A DNA stretch of 64,000 nucleotides from Streptomyces sp. TRM70350 (lineage in GTDB: Bacteria > Actinomycetota > Actinomycetes > Streptomycetales > Streptomycetaceae): positions 1 to 64,000 of the forward strand of contig NZ_JAHUXH010000027.1 of assembly GCF_019219825.1 (NCBI RefSeq), given 5' to 3'. This document shows, in pieces, positions 8,925 through 17,604 of this stretch. The position numbers and the translations under genes are program-made. The notes under the pieces are model-generated. The model was given only the letters and a program-made list of their open reading frames with translations. It did no database searches and was not told the origin of the DNA. Positions within the stretch are counted from its first letter, which is position 1; each line of letters opens with the position of its first letter.

Positions 8925-10112
8925 ATGTCCAGCGTCACCCATTCCCTCACTGCCTCTGGCCCCGCCGGCCCCGCCACGCACGGATGGCCGCCGCACGGCG
9001 GACGACGGAGGCGGGCACTCGTGCGCCGCGCCACCGCCCTCGCCACGTGCGTCGGTCTCGGCGTCGCCGGCTGCGGCTCCGACGACTCCTCGTCCTCCTC
9101 TTCGTCGGAGACGTCGTCGAGCCAGAGCTCGTCCGCGACGGCGAGCACGGGCGCCGGAAAGGCGAACACCGCCGAGGTCGTGACCGCCGCCAACGCGTTC
9201 CTCAAGACGCTCTCCGACGACGAGAAGGACACCGCCCTCTACGACTTCGACGACGAGGCCAAGGCGAAGGGCTGGTCGAACTTCCCGACCTCGTTCGTGG
9301 AGCGCAACGGCATCGAGTTCGCCGACCTCGACGACGACCAGAAGGCCGCGGCACTCAAGGTCATGGAGGCCGCCCTCAGCGAGCAGGGCTACGAGGAGCT
9401 GGAGGAGATCCGCATCGCGGACGACTACCTCGGCGAGGTCGGGTCGTCCGGCAACGGGGGTGGCCCCGGCGGGGGCGACGACTACAGCGCGGACAAGTAC
9501 TTCCTGGCATTCTTCGGCGAGCCCAGCGAGACCGAGCAGTTCATGGTCCAGTTCGGCGGCCACCACGCGGCCTACAACCTCACGTACTACAAGGACGACG
9601 TCAGCCTCTCGCCCACACTGACCGCCATCGAGCCGTCGGAGTTCGAGACGGACGGTAAGTCGTACGCCCCTCTCCAGGACAAGCGGGACACCACCATCGC
9701 GGCCATCGGATCGCTCAGCGACGACGAACTGGAGAAGGCCGAGATCGACGGCAGCTTCGACGACCTGCTGCTCGGCCCCGGCAACGACGGCCCGTTCCCG
9801 GACCCCGAGGGTGTCGTGGTCGGCGATCTCACCGAGAAGCAGCAGGACAAGGTCACCGCGATGATCCGCACCTGGGTCGACGACCTGGACGAGGAGGCCG
9901 CGGAGGCGCTCGTCGCCAAGTACGTCTCCGAGTACGACGAGACGTACCTCGGCTGGAGCGGCGCGACGAGCATCGACAACAAGGAGACGTACGTACGGAT
10001 CGACGGCCCGTCGGTCTGGATCGAGTTCTCCAACCAGGGCGGCATCGTGGTCGACGGAGTGCACCAGCACACGATCTTCCGCGACCAGACCGCCGACTAC
10101 GGCTGGAACTGA
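8925..10112 (+). CDS. DUF3500 lipoprotein (cassette copy 2)
   Basis: Function unknown; paralogue of 1842-3113. I chose the ATG at 8925 because AGGAG lies four bases upstream; earlier ATGs at 8862 and 8904 lack a ribosome site. The protein is 395 residues. A basic N-terminus and a hydrophobic stretch end in the lipobox GVAGC, so this copy should be a membrane-anchored lipoprotein whereas copy 1 has no lipobox. A Ser/Glu-rich linker follows, then a helical domain, a short Gly linker and the DUF3500 core with QFGGHH, DGPSVWIEF and HQHTIFRDQTADYG. The mature part is very acidic. The HupE/UreJ gene starts 21 bases after its stop. Confidence 0.88.
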   Translation: MSSVTHSLTASGPAGPATHGWPPHGGRRRRALVRRATALATCVGLGVAGCGSDDSSSSSSSETSSSQSSSATASTGAGKANTAEVVTAANAFLKTLSDDEKDTALYDFDDEAKAKGWSNFPTSFVERNGIEFADLDDDQKAAALKVMEAALSEQGYEELEEIRIADDYLGEVGSSGNGGGPGGGDDYSADKYFLAFFGEPSETEQFMVQFGGHHAAYNLTYYKDDVSLSPTLTAIEPSEFETDGKSYAPLQDKRDTTIAAIGSLSDDELEKAEIDGSFDDLLLGPGNDGPFPDPEGVVVGDLTEKQQDKVTAMIRTWVDDLDEEAAEALVAKYVSEYDETYLGWSGATSIDNKETYVRIDGPSVWIEFSNQGGIVVDGVHQHTIFRDQTADYGWN

Positions 10113-10133
10113 CCGGAGCAAGGGATCCTCACA

Positions 10134-11456
10134 GTGCCCCGTCTCCTGCCCGCACGTACGCCTGCGGCGCGTCTGCTGCCGGTGTTCCTGCTCGCGGCAC
10201 TCATGCTGGTCGGCGGCCTCGCGTCGCCGGCCGGCGCCCACCCGATGAGCACCTCCGCCGTCCTCCTCGACGTCCGCGACGACCGGGTCGAGGGGGAGGT
10301 ACAGCTGCCCGTCGACCGCCTGGCCGTCGCAGTGGACAGGGACCTCACCCGGGCGAGCGTCCTCGGCGCCGATCGGACGTTCCTCAAGCGCTACACCGCC
10401 GAGCACATCGCGGCCGTCGGCGACGACGACCGGCCCTGGACCGTCACGCTCGGCACCGGGTCGGTCCGCACGATCGACGGGGTCGCACACCTCGTCTATC
10501 CGCTCGGACTCCGCCCGCCCGACGGCCGGGTCACCGACTTCCGTCTGCGCTACGACGTCATCGTCGAGGAACTGCTGACCCACAAGGTTGTCGTCACCGT
10601 CCGGTACGACTTCGACCGCGGCATCCTGAAGACCGACGACGCCGAGACCCTCGGGGTCGTCGGCTTCGACACCCAGAGCCTCGAAGTCCCCGCGGGTGAG
10701 GGCTCATGGCTACGAGGCTTCGCCACCACCGCCGGCCTGGGCATCGAGCACGTGGGCGAGGGCGCCGACCACCTGCTGTTCCTGCTCATGCTGCTCATCC
10801 CGGCCCCCCTGGTAGCCGCAGGGGGGCGATGGCGTGCGGCACCGTCAGCGCGCCGCAGCATCGTCCGTGTGGTCCACGTCGTCACGGCGTTCGCCATCGG
10901 CCACTCGCTCACCCTGGCGCTGGCGGCCACCGGGGTGATCGACCTGCCGACCCACCCGGTCGAGACCCTGATCGCCCTGTCGATCGCGGTGTCCGCGGTC
11001 CATGCTCTACGCCCCCTGGTGGCCCGCGGCGAAGTACTCATCGCAGCCGGTTTCGGTCTCGTCCACGGCCTGGCGTTCGCCTCCCTGATCAGCGACCTCG
11101 GCCTCGACCGCGGCTCGCTCGTGACCACGCTGCTGGGCTTCAACCTGGGCATCGAGCTGACCCAGCTTCTCGTCGTCGCCCTGATGATGCCCTCCCTGAT
11201 CGTCCTGGCCCGCACCGCCCTCTACCCTGCGCTCCGCGTCGGGGTGGCCCTGATCGGCCTGCTGTTCTCGGTCTCCTGGACGCTCGAACGCGCCGCCCTG
11301 ACATCGTTCGACCCCTTCGAAGGCATCCAGACGTGGCTGGTCGAGCACCCGCTGCTCGTCGCCGTGACGGTCGCGGCGCTGGCCGTCGTCACCCGGCGCA
11401 CCGCACCACAGGCTCCGTCCGACGGCGACGGAACGCTTGGAGCCGGAGCCCACTGA
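10134..11456 (+). CDS. HupE/UreJ family membrane protein (cassette copy 2)
   Basis: Paralogue of 3110-4561, 440 residues, starting at GTG 10134 after a GGAGCAAGGGA region. The signal segment ends SPAGA, giving a mature start at HPMSTS, so both copies keep His-Pro-Met just after the cleavage site. An extracytoplasmic domain is followed by about seven helices. The HupE signature is HVGEGADHLLFLL (His-x5-Asp-His), then FGLVHGLAFAS and GFNLGIELTQ. It lacks the Cys pair seen in the tail of copy 1. With the DUF3500 lipoprotein it forms a two-gene unit. Substrate unknown; a metal ion is the family-based guess. Confidence 0.88.
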   Translation: MPRLLPARTPAARLLPVFLLAALMLVGGLASPAGAHPMSTSAVLLDVRDDRVEGEVQLPVDRLAVAVDRDLTRASVLGADRTFLKRYTAEHIAAVGDDDRPWTVTLGTGSVRTIDGVAHLVYPLGLRPPDGRVTDFRLRYDVIVEELLTHKVVVTVRYDFDRGILKTDDAETLGVVGFDTQSLEVPAGEGSWLRGFATTAGLGIEHVGEGADHLLFLLMLLIPAPLVAAGGRWRAAPSARRSIVRVVHVVTAFAIGHSLTLALAATGVIDLPTHPVETLIALSIAVSAVHALRPLVARGEVLIAAGFGLVHGLAFASLISDLGLDRGSLVTTLLGFNLGIELTQLLVVALMMPSLIVLARTALYPALRVGVALIGLLFSVSWTLERAALTSFDPFEGIQTWLVEHPLLVAVTVAALAVVTRRTAPQAPSDGDGTLGAGAH

Positions 11457-12438
11457 CAGCGTTCATACGTCATCCCCAGCCGCTCGGCAACCATGCCCAG
11501 AGGGAGGCCGGCCGCTCCCTCACAGGCAGCTGCCGTGACCGTGACGGACGTGTACGGCGCGGTGCTCGCGGCTGGCCTGACCGACGAGCACGGCCGGTTC
11601 CACTTCCGGAAACTGCCGTACACCGGCAGCACGGTGGCAGTGCGGGTGGCCGCCACCGGCTTTCGTGGGGCACGCCCCGGCGGCACTCTCGGGGTACAGC
11701 GCGTTCCATGCCTCGGCGACGCGTACCGCGTCCACCGTCGCCGGGACTTCGTGCGACCAGCGGTGCGGTGCTCGGCAGTGCGGAGTGTGGTGGTACTTGG
11801 GCCGTTCAGGGCGGGTGACGCTGCGTGACACGGCCGCGACGAGCGTGGCAACGACACTGAGGCCCTGGGACGCTCGCCGCACGCAGCGTCCTCGGGCTCG
11901 ACGTCGGCGAGTTCGTCCCGGCGCGGGGGCGGGTCATCGTCCGCGACTCGGTCTGACCGGCGCGGACGATGCCCCACCCCCGAGCTCGTCCCGGCGCGGA
12001 CGATGCCCCACCCCTCACCCCTCCCATGGCCCGGTCAGCGCAGATGAGTCTCCGCCTGGCAGCAACCGCCGATCCCCACCGACGGTGGAATGAACCTCGG
12101 CACTCCATATCCGCGAGATCGATCGAACGCGGCCCGGGCCACGGGCCTCGAAGTGATGCGAGGTCAGCTCTGACAACAGGAGTCGATCACGGCGCCAACC
12201 GTTGCGCGATGCCGTCGCCCTCCTGATATGAGCTGGTCAGGCCCACTCTCATTTTCAGCTTCACGAACTCAAGCTACTTCGATGACCGTGAAAGTGATAG
12301 TGAGCAGGTCAGAGGCCTTGTCAACTCTCATTTCCAGCGGCCGCTCTCACGACGCGGTCCACAAGCGCTTCCCACCCGCCGCCAACAGGGGGGCTAACCC
12401 CAGTGCGGCCCGCCTCGGCGCTGCCTACCGTGAAGCGC
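11457..12438. other. Decayed intergenic region with repeats and Zur-like motifs
   Basis: No intact gene is supported. Around 11530-11660 on the plus strand there is a scrap resembling a carboxypeptidase regulatory-like (transthyretin-type) domain: VTVTDVYGAVL, then DEHGRFHFRKLP. It has no partner sequence on either side. A perfect 24-bp direct repeat lies at 11957-11980 and 11991-12014. Between 12242 and 12336 are three related 16-mers with the core TGAAAATGAGAGTGGG (minus, plus, minus orientation). No promoter was identified. Confidence 0.5.
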
Positions 12439-12873
12439 ATGAGCGGAATGGACGCGCGGGACGCCGAGCTGAAGAAGGAACTCAACGCCACCCTGCAGGC
12501 GCGCAGGGAACTGGGCGAGGAGTACGAGTCCGCGCTGGTCGACTCGTTCCTGGAGAAGGTCGACCAGCGCATCGACGGGGCCGTGGAGCGCCGGGTGCGG
12601 CGGCAGGTGGCCGAGCAGCAGATGGTGGTGGCCCGGGACTCGCGGTCGTCGCAGCCGACGGACTCCTGGGGCGAGCGCTTCGGCTTCGGCATCGTCTCGC
12701 TGGTCCTGGCGGTGCCGCTCTCCGCGATCGGCGGCGGCGTGGCCGGTCTGCCGGGCCTGCTCGTCGCCTGGGCCGGCATCGTCGGCGTCAACGTCTTCCA
12801 GGCGGCCCGCGTCAACCCCGGCTTGTTCGGCAGGCGCCGCAAGCCGAACCAGGACAGTGACTGGGAAGACTGA
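12439..12873 (+). CDS. Conserved membrane protein of unknown function
   Basis: A 144-residue protein I do not recognise beyond its Streptomyces-type pattern. The likely start is ATG 12439 (MSGMDARDAEL); GTG 12430 in the same frame is an alternative. The N-terminal 70 residues are charged and helical, probably a short coiled coil (LKKELNATLQARRELGEEY). Two adjacent hydrophobic segments follow (about 85-105 and 108-127), then a basic tail RRRKPNQDSDWED. It resembles small phage-shock or integral-membrane regulators only in general shape. It stands alone and is followed by a strong hairpin terminator. Confidence 0.8.
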   Translation: MSGMDARDAELKKELNATLQARRELGEEYESALVDSFLEKVDQRIDGAVERRVRRQVAEQQMVVARDSRSSQPTDSWGERFGFGIVSLVLAVPLSAIGGGVAGLPGLLVAWAGIVGVNVFQAARVNPGLFGRRRKPNQDSDWED

Positions 12874-12892
12874 CCGCGGGGAAAGGCTGTGC

Positions 12893-12945
12893 GCGGGGAC
12901 CGCCGCACCCCCGTTGCCGGGGGGCGGGACGACGGCGGTCCCCGC
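12893..12945 (+). terminator. Rho-independent-type hairpin
   Basis: Perfect 13-bp inverted repeat GCGGGGACCGCCG (12893-12905) and CGGCGGTCCCCGC (12933-12945), 20 bp after the stop of the membrane protein. There is no T-run, as is usual in Streptomyces. Confidence 0.7.
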
Positions 12946-13212
12946 GAGGGACGCGGGCCGGGTCAGGGCCGGGCTTGCGCGTCCGTGGCGTCCATGGAGG
13001 TCCGGGAGCCGCTCCGGAGGTCCTTGGCGCCGTACGGGCCGGCCGGGGCGGGGAGCCGCTCCCGCCCTGCCGACAGGCACTAATGTGCCGGACCCGTGTT
13101 AAGCGGGTGCTGCGCGGACGTGACGCGCTCGTACCACTTCCGAGAAGACCAACAAACGCGCACGTCACGGCGAGTTGGCCGCCGGCATGGGCCGTTCACC
13201 GGCGGTTCGCCG
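12946..13212. other. Intergenic, no gene seen
   Basis: GC-rich spacer between the convergent membrane-protein and cbs genes. Nothing convincing was found here. Confidence 0.5.
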
Positions 13213-14601
13213 CTACTTCGCGGTCTTGGCCAGGAAGGCGAGCAGGTCCTGCCGGCTGACCACACCGGTCGGCTTGCCCTCCACGAGCACGATCGCCGCG
13301 TCCGCCGTACCGAGCACGGACATCAGGTCGCCGACCGGCTCGCCGGAGCCGACCTGCGGCAGCGGCGCCGACATGTGCTTCTCCAGCGGGTCGTCCAGCG
13401 AGGCGCTCTTGGTGAACAGCGCGTCCAGCAGCTCCCGTTCGACGACCGAGCCCACGACCTCGGCGGCCATCACGTCCGGGTGCCCGGCGCCCGGCTTGAC
13501 GATCGGCATCTGCGAGACGCCGTACTCGCGCAGCACCTCGATGGCCTGGCCGACCGTCTCGTCCGGGTGCATGTGGACCAGGGACGGCATGGCGCCGCCC
13601 TCCTTGTCGTTGAGCACGTCGCTGACGCGCGCGCTCGGACCGGTGTCCTCCAGGAAGCCGTAGTCGGCCATCCACTCGTCGTTGAAGATCTTGCTCAGAT
13701 ATCCGCGCCCGCTGTCCGGCAGCAGGACGACCACCACATCGTCCTCGCCGAGCCGCTCGGCGACCCGCAGCGCGGCGACCACGGCCATGCCGCAGGAGCC
13801 GCCCACCAGCAGGCCCTCCTCCTTGGCGAGGCGCCGGGTCATCTGGAAGGAGTCCTTGTCGGACACGGCCACGATCTCGTCGGCGATGGTCCGGTCGTAC
13901 GCCGTCGGCCAGAAGTCCTCACCGACGCCCTCGACGAGGTACGGCCGCCCGGAACCGCCCGAGTACACGGAGCCCTCGGGGTCGGCGCCGATGACCTCGA
14001 CCCGGCCGTCGCTGACCTCCTTCAGGTAGCGACCGGTCCCGGAGATGGTGCCGCCGGTGCCGACGCCGGCCACGAAGTGGGTGATCCTCCCCTCCGTCTG
14101 CTCCCACAGCTCGGGGCCGGTCGAGTGGTAGTGGGACAGCGGGTTGTTGGGGTTGGAGTACTGGTCGGGCTTCCAGGCGTCCGGCGTCTCGCGCACCAGC
14201 CGGTCGGAGACGTTGTAGTACGAGTCCGGGTGCTCCGGTGCCACGGCGGTCGGGCAGACGACGACCTCGGCCCCGTACGCCCGCAGCACGTTGATCTTGT
14301 CCGTGGACACCTTGTCGGGGCACACGAAGATGCACTTGTAGCCCTTCTGCTGCGCCACGATCGCCAGCCCCACCCCGGTGTTGCCGCTGGTCGGCTCCAC
14401 GATCGTGCCGCCGGGCCGGAGCGCGCCGCTCTCCTCCGCCGCCTCGATCATCCGCAGCGCGATGCGGTCCTTCACCGAACCGCCGGGGTTGAAGTACTCG
14501 ACCTTGGCCAGGACGGTCGCCCGGATGCCCTTGGTCACGTTGTTGAGCCTCACCAGTGGGGTGTTGCCGACGAGGCTGATCATCGAGTCGTGGAACTGCA
14601 C
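13213..14601 (-). CDS. cbs: Cystathionine beta-synthase
   Basis: PLP-dependent enzyme that condenses serine (or O-acetylserine) with homocysteine in reverse trans-sulfuration. It is 462 residues, the usual length for the bacterial form with a regulatory tail. The PLP lysine is in NPGGSVKDR (about residue 44). PTSGNTGVGLA binds the substrate carboxylate and GTGGTISGTGRYLKE binds the PLP phosphate. Two CBS domains fill the last 130 residues (VLREYGVSQMPIV and GVVSRQDLLAFL). The ATG at 14601 fits the family N-terminus MQFHDSMISLVGNTPLVRL. It faces the preceding gene and is a single transcription unit. Confidence 0.95.
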   Translation of the reverse strand: MQFHDSMISLVGNTPLVRLNNVTKGIRATVLAKVEYFNPGGSVKDRIALRMIEAAEESGALRPGGTIVEPTSGNTGVGLAIVAQQKGYKCIFVCPDKVSTDKINVLRAYGAEVVVCPTAVAPEHPDSYYNVSDRLVRETPDAWKPDQYSNPNNPLSHYHSTGPELWEQTEGRITHFVAGVGTGGTISGTGRYLKEVSDGRVEVIGADPEGSVYSGGSGRPYLVEGVGEDFWPTAYDRTIADEIVAVSDKDSFQMTRRLAKEEGLLVGGSCGMAVVAALRVAERLGEDDVVVVLLPDSGRGYLSKIFNDEWMADYGFLEDTGPSARVSDVLNDKEGGAMPSLVHMHPDETVGQAIEVLREYGVSQMPIVKPGAGHPDVMAAEVVGSVVERELLDALFTKSASLDDPLEKHMSAPLPQVGSGEPVGDLMSVLGTADAAIVLVEGKPTGVVSRQDLLAFLAKTAK

Positions 14602-14933
14602 CGTTGTCTCCGGATGCTGCAGAAGAGGTGGTCGTGGTAGTAGCGCCAGCCTAGGGCCTGCCCGGCGGATCAGGCCTCAGGAAAGCTACGGCCGGTGATC
14701 ACGCCGGTGAGCGGGGGCGATGGGGGTGCCCCCGCGCGAGCGCATTCGAGCGTGGGGGAGTCGGCGACTGACGACAACGCGGCAGATGTGCGTGCCGGCC
14801 CCCGCGTCTGGTGGCCTGGTCCGCCGGGCAGGCCCTGAGGCCTGGCACCGGCGTTCACTCACCGTTGAGATTGGCGGGGGCTCGCTTCGGGGCAAGGAGT
14901 GGATGTACGGGTGCGAGGAGGTGTCGGCGACGC
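14602..14933. other. Divergent intergenic region carrying a MITE-like element
   Basis: Promoter region between cbs (leftward) and the SGNH hydrolase (rightward). Most of it is filled by the inverted-repeat element at 14653-14836. AGGAGG at 14916-14921 serves the downstream gene. Confidence 0.6.
14653..14836. mobile_element. MITE-like element with 22-bp terminal inverted repeats
   Basis: Bases 14653-14674 and 14815-14836 form a 22-bp inverted repeat with one mismatch, enclosing 140 bp without coding content. Inside at 14719-14762 is a GGGGGTGCCCCCG palindrome followed by a second GTGGGGGA block, a pattern I recognise as common in Streptomyces genomes. No transposase is present. The target-site duplication is unclear. 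Confidence 0.6.
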
Positions 14934-15953
14934 ATGACCAGGATGTCGAGGGCGAGGGTGGCCCGGCGCATCGCAGCCGGTGCGGCGTACGGCGGTGGTG
15001 GCATCGGCCTGGCCGGTGCCGCGGTCGTCGGTCTGGTGCTGGCCGAGGTGCAGCTGGCCCGCCGCCAGGTGGGCAACGGCGCGACGCCGTACGTGCCGAA
15101 CGCCAACGGGCGGTACGGACGGACGTACGACACTCCGGGCGTCCCGCCCCTCCTGCTCGCCATGCTCGGCGACTCCACCGCCGCCGGCCAGGGCGTCCAC
15201 CGGGCCGGCCAGACCCCGGGCGCGCTGCTGGCCTCGGGCCTCGCGGCGGTCGCGGAGCGCCCCGTCGACCTGCGCAACGTCGCCGTGCCGGGCGCGATGT
15301 CCGACGATCTGGACCGCCAGGTGACGCTGGTCCTCGCGGACCAGGACCGGACCCCCGACGTCTGCGTGATCATGATCGGCGCGAACGACGTCACCAACCG
15401 CATCCCGCCGACCCGCTCGGTACGGCACCTGTCGGCGGCGGTCCGACGACTGCGCACGTCCGGCGCCGAGGTGGTCGTCGGCACCTGCCCCGACCTGGGC
15501 ACGATCGAGCCGGTGCAGCAGCCGTTGCGCTGGCTGGCCAGACGGGCCTCCCGCCAGCTGGCGGCCGCCCAGACGATCGGAGTCGTCGAACAGGGCGGCC
15601 GCACGGTGTCGCTGGGCGACCTGCTGGGCCCCGAGTTCGCCGCGAACCCGCGCGAGCTGTTCGGCCCCGACAACTACCACCCCTCCGCCGAGGGCTACGC
15701 CACCGCCGCGATGGCCATGCTGCCCACGGTCTGCGCCGCCCTGGGCCTGTGGCCGGCGGAGGAGGAGCGCCCCGACCTCACCCGCCGCGAGGGCTTCCTG
15801 CCGGTGGCCCGGGCCGCGGCGGAGGCGGCCTCGGAGGCCGGTACGGAGGTCACGGCGGCGATGCCGACGGGGCCGCGCGGGCCGTGGGCCCTGCTGAAGC
15901 GCAGGCGCAGGCGGCGGGTGACGGAGGCGGAGCCGTCACCGCAGCCGTCGTAG
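14934..15953 (+). CDS. SGNH/GDSL-family hydrolase, membrane anchored
   Basis: Probable esterase or lipase of the SGNH superfamily, 339 residues. The start at ATG 14934 has AGGAGG twelve bases upstream. A basic N-terminus (MTRMSRARVARR) precedes one hydrophobic segment (about 13-38), an uncleaved signal anchor, so the catalytic domain should face outside. Block I is LLAMLGDSTAAGQG with the nucleophile Ser; block III is IMIGANDVT; the Asp/His dyad is in FGPDNYHPSAEGYA. The tail is Ala-rich and ends in a basic RRRRRR stretch. The substrate cannot be deduced. It is followed by the thiolase gene, with 156 bp between them. Confidence 0.9.
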   Translation: MTRMSRARVARRIAAGAAYGGGGIGLAGAAVVGLVLAEVQLARRQVGNGATPYVPNANGRYGRTYDTPGVPPLLLAMLGDSTAAGQGVHRAGQTPGALLASGLAAVAERPVDLRNVAVPGAMSDDLDRQVTLVLADQDRTPDVCVIMIGANDVTNRIPPTRSVRHLSAAVRRLRTSGAEVVVGTCPDLGTIEPVQQPLRWLARRASRQLAAAQTIGVVEQGGRTVSLGDLLGPEFAANPRELFGPDNYHPSAEGYATAAMAMLPTVCAALGLWPAEEERPDLTRREGFLPVARAAAEAASEAGTEVTAAMPTGPRGPWALLKRRRRRRVTEAEPSPQPS

Positions 15954-15995
15954 CGCCCGCAGCCGTCGTTAGCCAAGCAGCCACGACAGAAAAGC

Positions 15996-16003
15996 AAGCG
16001 CTT
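15996..16003. promoter_or_regulatory. Possible TetR-type operator core
   Basis: AAGCGCTT palindrome inside AGCAAGCGCTTAGA, 107 bp upstream of the thiolase start, in a locally AT-richer stretch. AAGC/GCTT half-sites of this kind are bound by several TetR regulators of acyl-CoA metabolism. Assignment is weak. Confidence 0.3.
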
Positions 16004-16109
16004 AGAAAATTGCGGCCTGAGTCACACCACGACACCCGTGACCTCGACCATACGTACGGGTAACTTCCCAACCAGCCCTGCCTCATCCCCGCATGCCAAT
16101 GGAGCCGTG

Positions 16110-17327
16110 ATGCCCGAAGCCGTGATCGTCTCTGCCGCCCGCTCCCCCATCGGCCGCGCCTTCAAGGGCTCCCTCAAGGACCTGCGCCCCGACGACCTCA
16201 CCGCCACGATCATCCAGGCGGCCCTCGCCAAGGTGCCCGAGCTGGACCCGAAGGACATCGACGACCTGATGCTCGGCTGCGGTCTGCCCGGCGGCGAGCA
16301 GGGCCACAACCTCGGCCGGATCGTCGCCGTACAGATGGGCATGGACCACCTGCCGGGCTGCACGATCACCCGCTACTGCTCCTCCTCCCTCCAGACCTCC
16401 CGGATGGCGCTGCACGCCATCAAGGCCGGCGAGGGCGATGTCTTCATCTCCGCGGGCGTGGAGATGGTCTCCCGCTCGCAGTACGGCACCTCGGACCAGC
16501 CCGACACCCACAACCCGCTCTTCGCCGACGCCGAGGCCCGTACGGCCGCCGTCGCCGCGTCCGAGGGCACGTCCTGGCACGACCCGCGCGAGGACGGCCT
16601 GCTGCCCGACCCGTACATCGCCATGGGCCAGACGGCCGAGAACCTGGCCCGCTCCTGGGGCGTGACCCGCCAGGAGATGGACGAGTTCGGCGTCCGCTCG
16701 CAGAACCTCGCCGAGGAGGCCATCAAGAAGGGGTTCTGGGAGCGCGAGATCACCCCGGTGACCCTCCCCGACGGCACGGTCATCAGCAAGGACGACGGCC
16801 CCCGCCCGGGCGTCACCATGGAGGGCGTCGCGGGCCTGAAGCCGGTCTTCCGCCCCGACGGCCTGGTCACCGCCGGCAACTGCTGCCCCCTCAACGACGG
16901 CGCCGCGGCCCTGGTCATCATGTCGGACACCAAGGCCCGCGAGCTGGGCCTGACCCCGCTCGCCCGGATCGTCTCCACCGGCGTCTCCGGCCTGTCCCCC
17001 GAGATCATGGGCTACGGCCCCGTCGAGGCCTCGAAGCAGGCCCTCGCCCGCGCGGGCCTGACCATCGACGACATCGACCTGGTCGAGATCAACGAGGCGT
17101 TCGCCGCCCAGGTGATCCCCTCCTACCGCGACCTGAACATCCCGCTGGAGAAGCTGAACGTCAACGGCGGAGCCATCGCCGTCGGCCACCCCTTCGGCAT
17201 GACCGGCGCCCGGATCACCGGCACGCTCATCAACTCCCTGCAGTGGCACGACAAGCAGTTCGGCCTGGAGACGATGTGCGTCGGCGGCGGCCAGGGCATG
17301 GCGATGGTCATCGAGCGCCTCAGCTGA
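16110..17327 (+). CDS. Acetyl-CoA acetyltransferase (thiolase)
   Basis: Thiolase of 405 residues catalysing acyl-CoA plus acetyl-CoA exchange with 3-ketoacyl-CoA, in fatty-acid oxidation or acetoacetyl-CoA metabolism. The ATG at 16110 is preceded by GGAG with five bases spacing. The acylated cysteine is in ITRYCSSSLQT (about residue 89), the His motif is GGAIAVGHPFGMTGAR and the second Cys is in CVGGGQGMAMVIE. All catalytic residues are present. It is monocistronic, with its own terminator downstream. Whether it is degradative or biosynthetic cannot be told from the sequence. Confidence 0.95.
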   Translation: MPEAVIVSAARSPIGRAFKGSLKDLRPDDLTATIIQAALAKVPELDPKDIDDLMLGCGLPGGEQGHNLGRIVAVQMGMDHLPGCTITRYCSSSLQTSRMALHAIKAGEGDVFISAGVEMVSRSQYGTSDQPDTHNPLFADAEARTAAVAASEGTSWHDPREDGLLPDPYIAMGQTAENLARSWGVTRQEMDEFGVRSQNLAEEAIKKGFWEREITPVTLPDGTVISKDDGPRPGVTMEGVAGLKPVFRPDGLVTAGNCCPLNDGAAALVIMSDTKARELGLTPLARIVSTGVSGLSPEIMGYGPVEASKQALARAGLTIDDIDLVEINEAFAAQVIPSYRDLNIPLEKLNVNGGAIAVGHPFGMTGARITGTLINSLQWHDKQFGLETMCVGGGQGMAMVIERLS

Positions 17328-17373
17328 CACCCGTACCCCCCGCGTGACCGGCACGGCACCCGCCGTCACGCAT

Positions 17374-17409
17374 CGGCCCGGAACCCCGGAACCCGGGGGT
17401 TCCGGGCCG
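17374..17409 (+). terminator. Terminator after thiolase
   Basis: Perfect 14-bp stem CGGCCCGGAACCCC (17374-17387) with GGGGTTCCGGGCCG (17396-17409), followed by TTTG, 47 bp after the thiolase stop. Confidence 0.8.
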
Positions 17410-17604
17410 TTTGTGACCCAATCTCCCCCAGGATGTGACCTATCTCCCTCGCCACAGGGATCACCGCAGGTCAGAGCGGATTCAGAGGAAACATCCGACG
17501 CAAAGTCCTGTCCGTTTCGTGACGTTACGCACTGACAGCTGGTTAGTTCACCCATCAAGCTGATGTAGGAAGTCGGGGGTCGACCTTGAACCGGGAGTAC
17601 GTCA

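Noticed and set aside
11493..11828. A 111-residue gene with a carboxypeptidase regulatory-like domain
   Set aside because: Only about 45 residues are coherent, and the flanking frame is incoherent and lacks a ribosome site; treated as a remnant.
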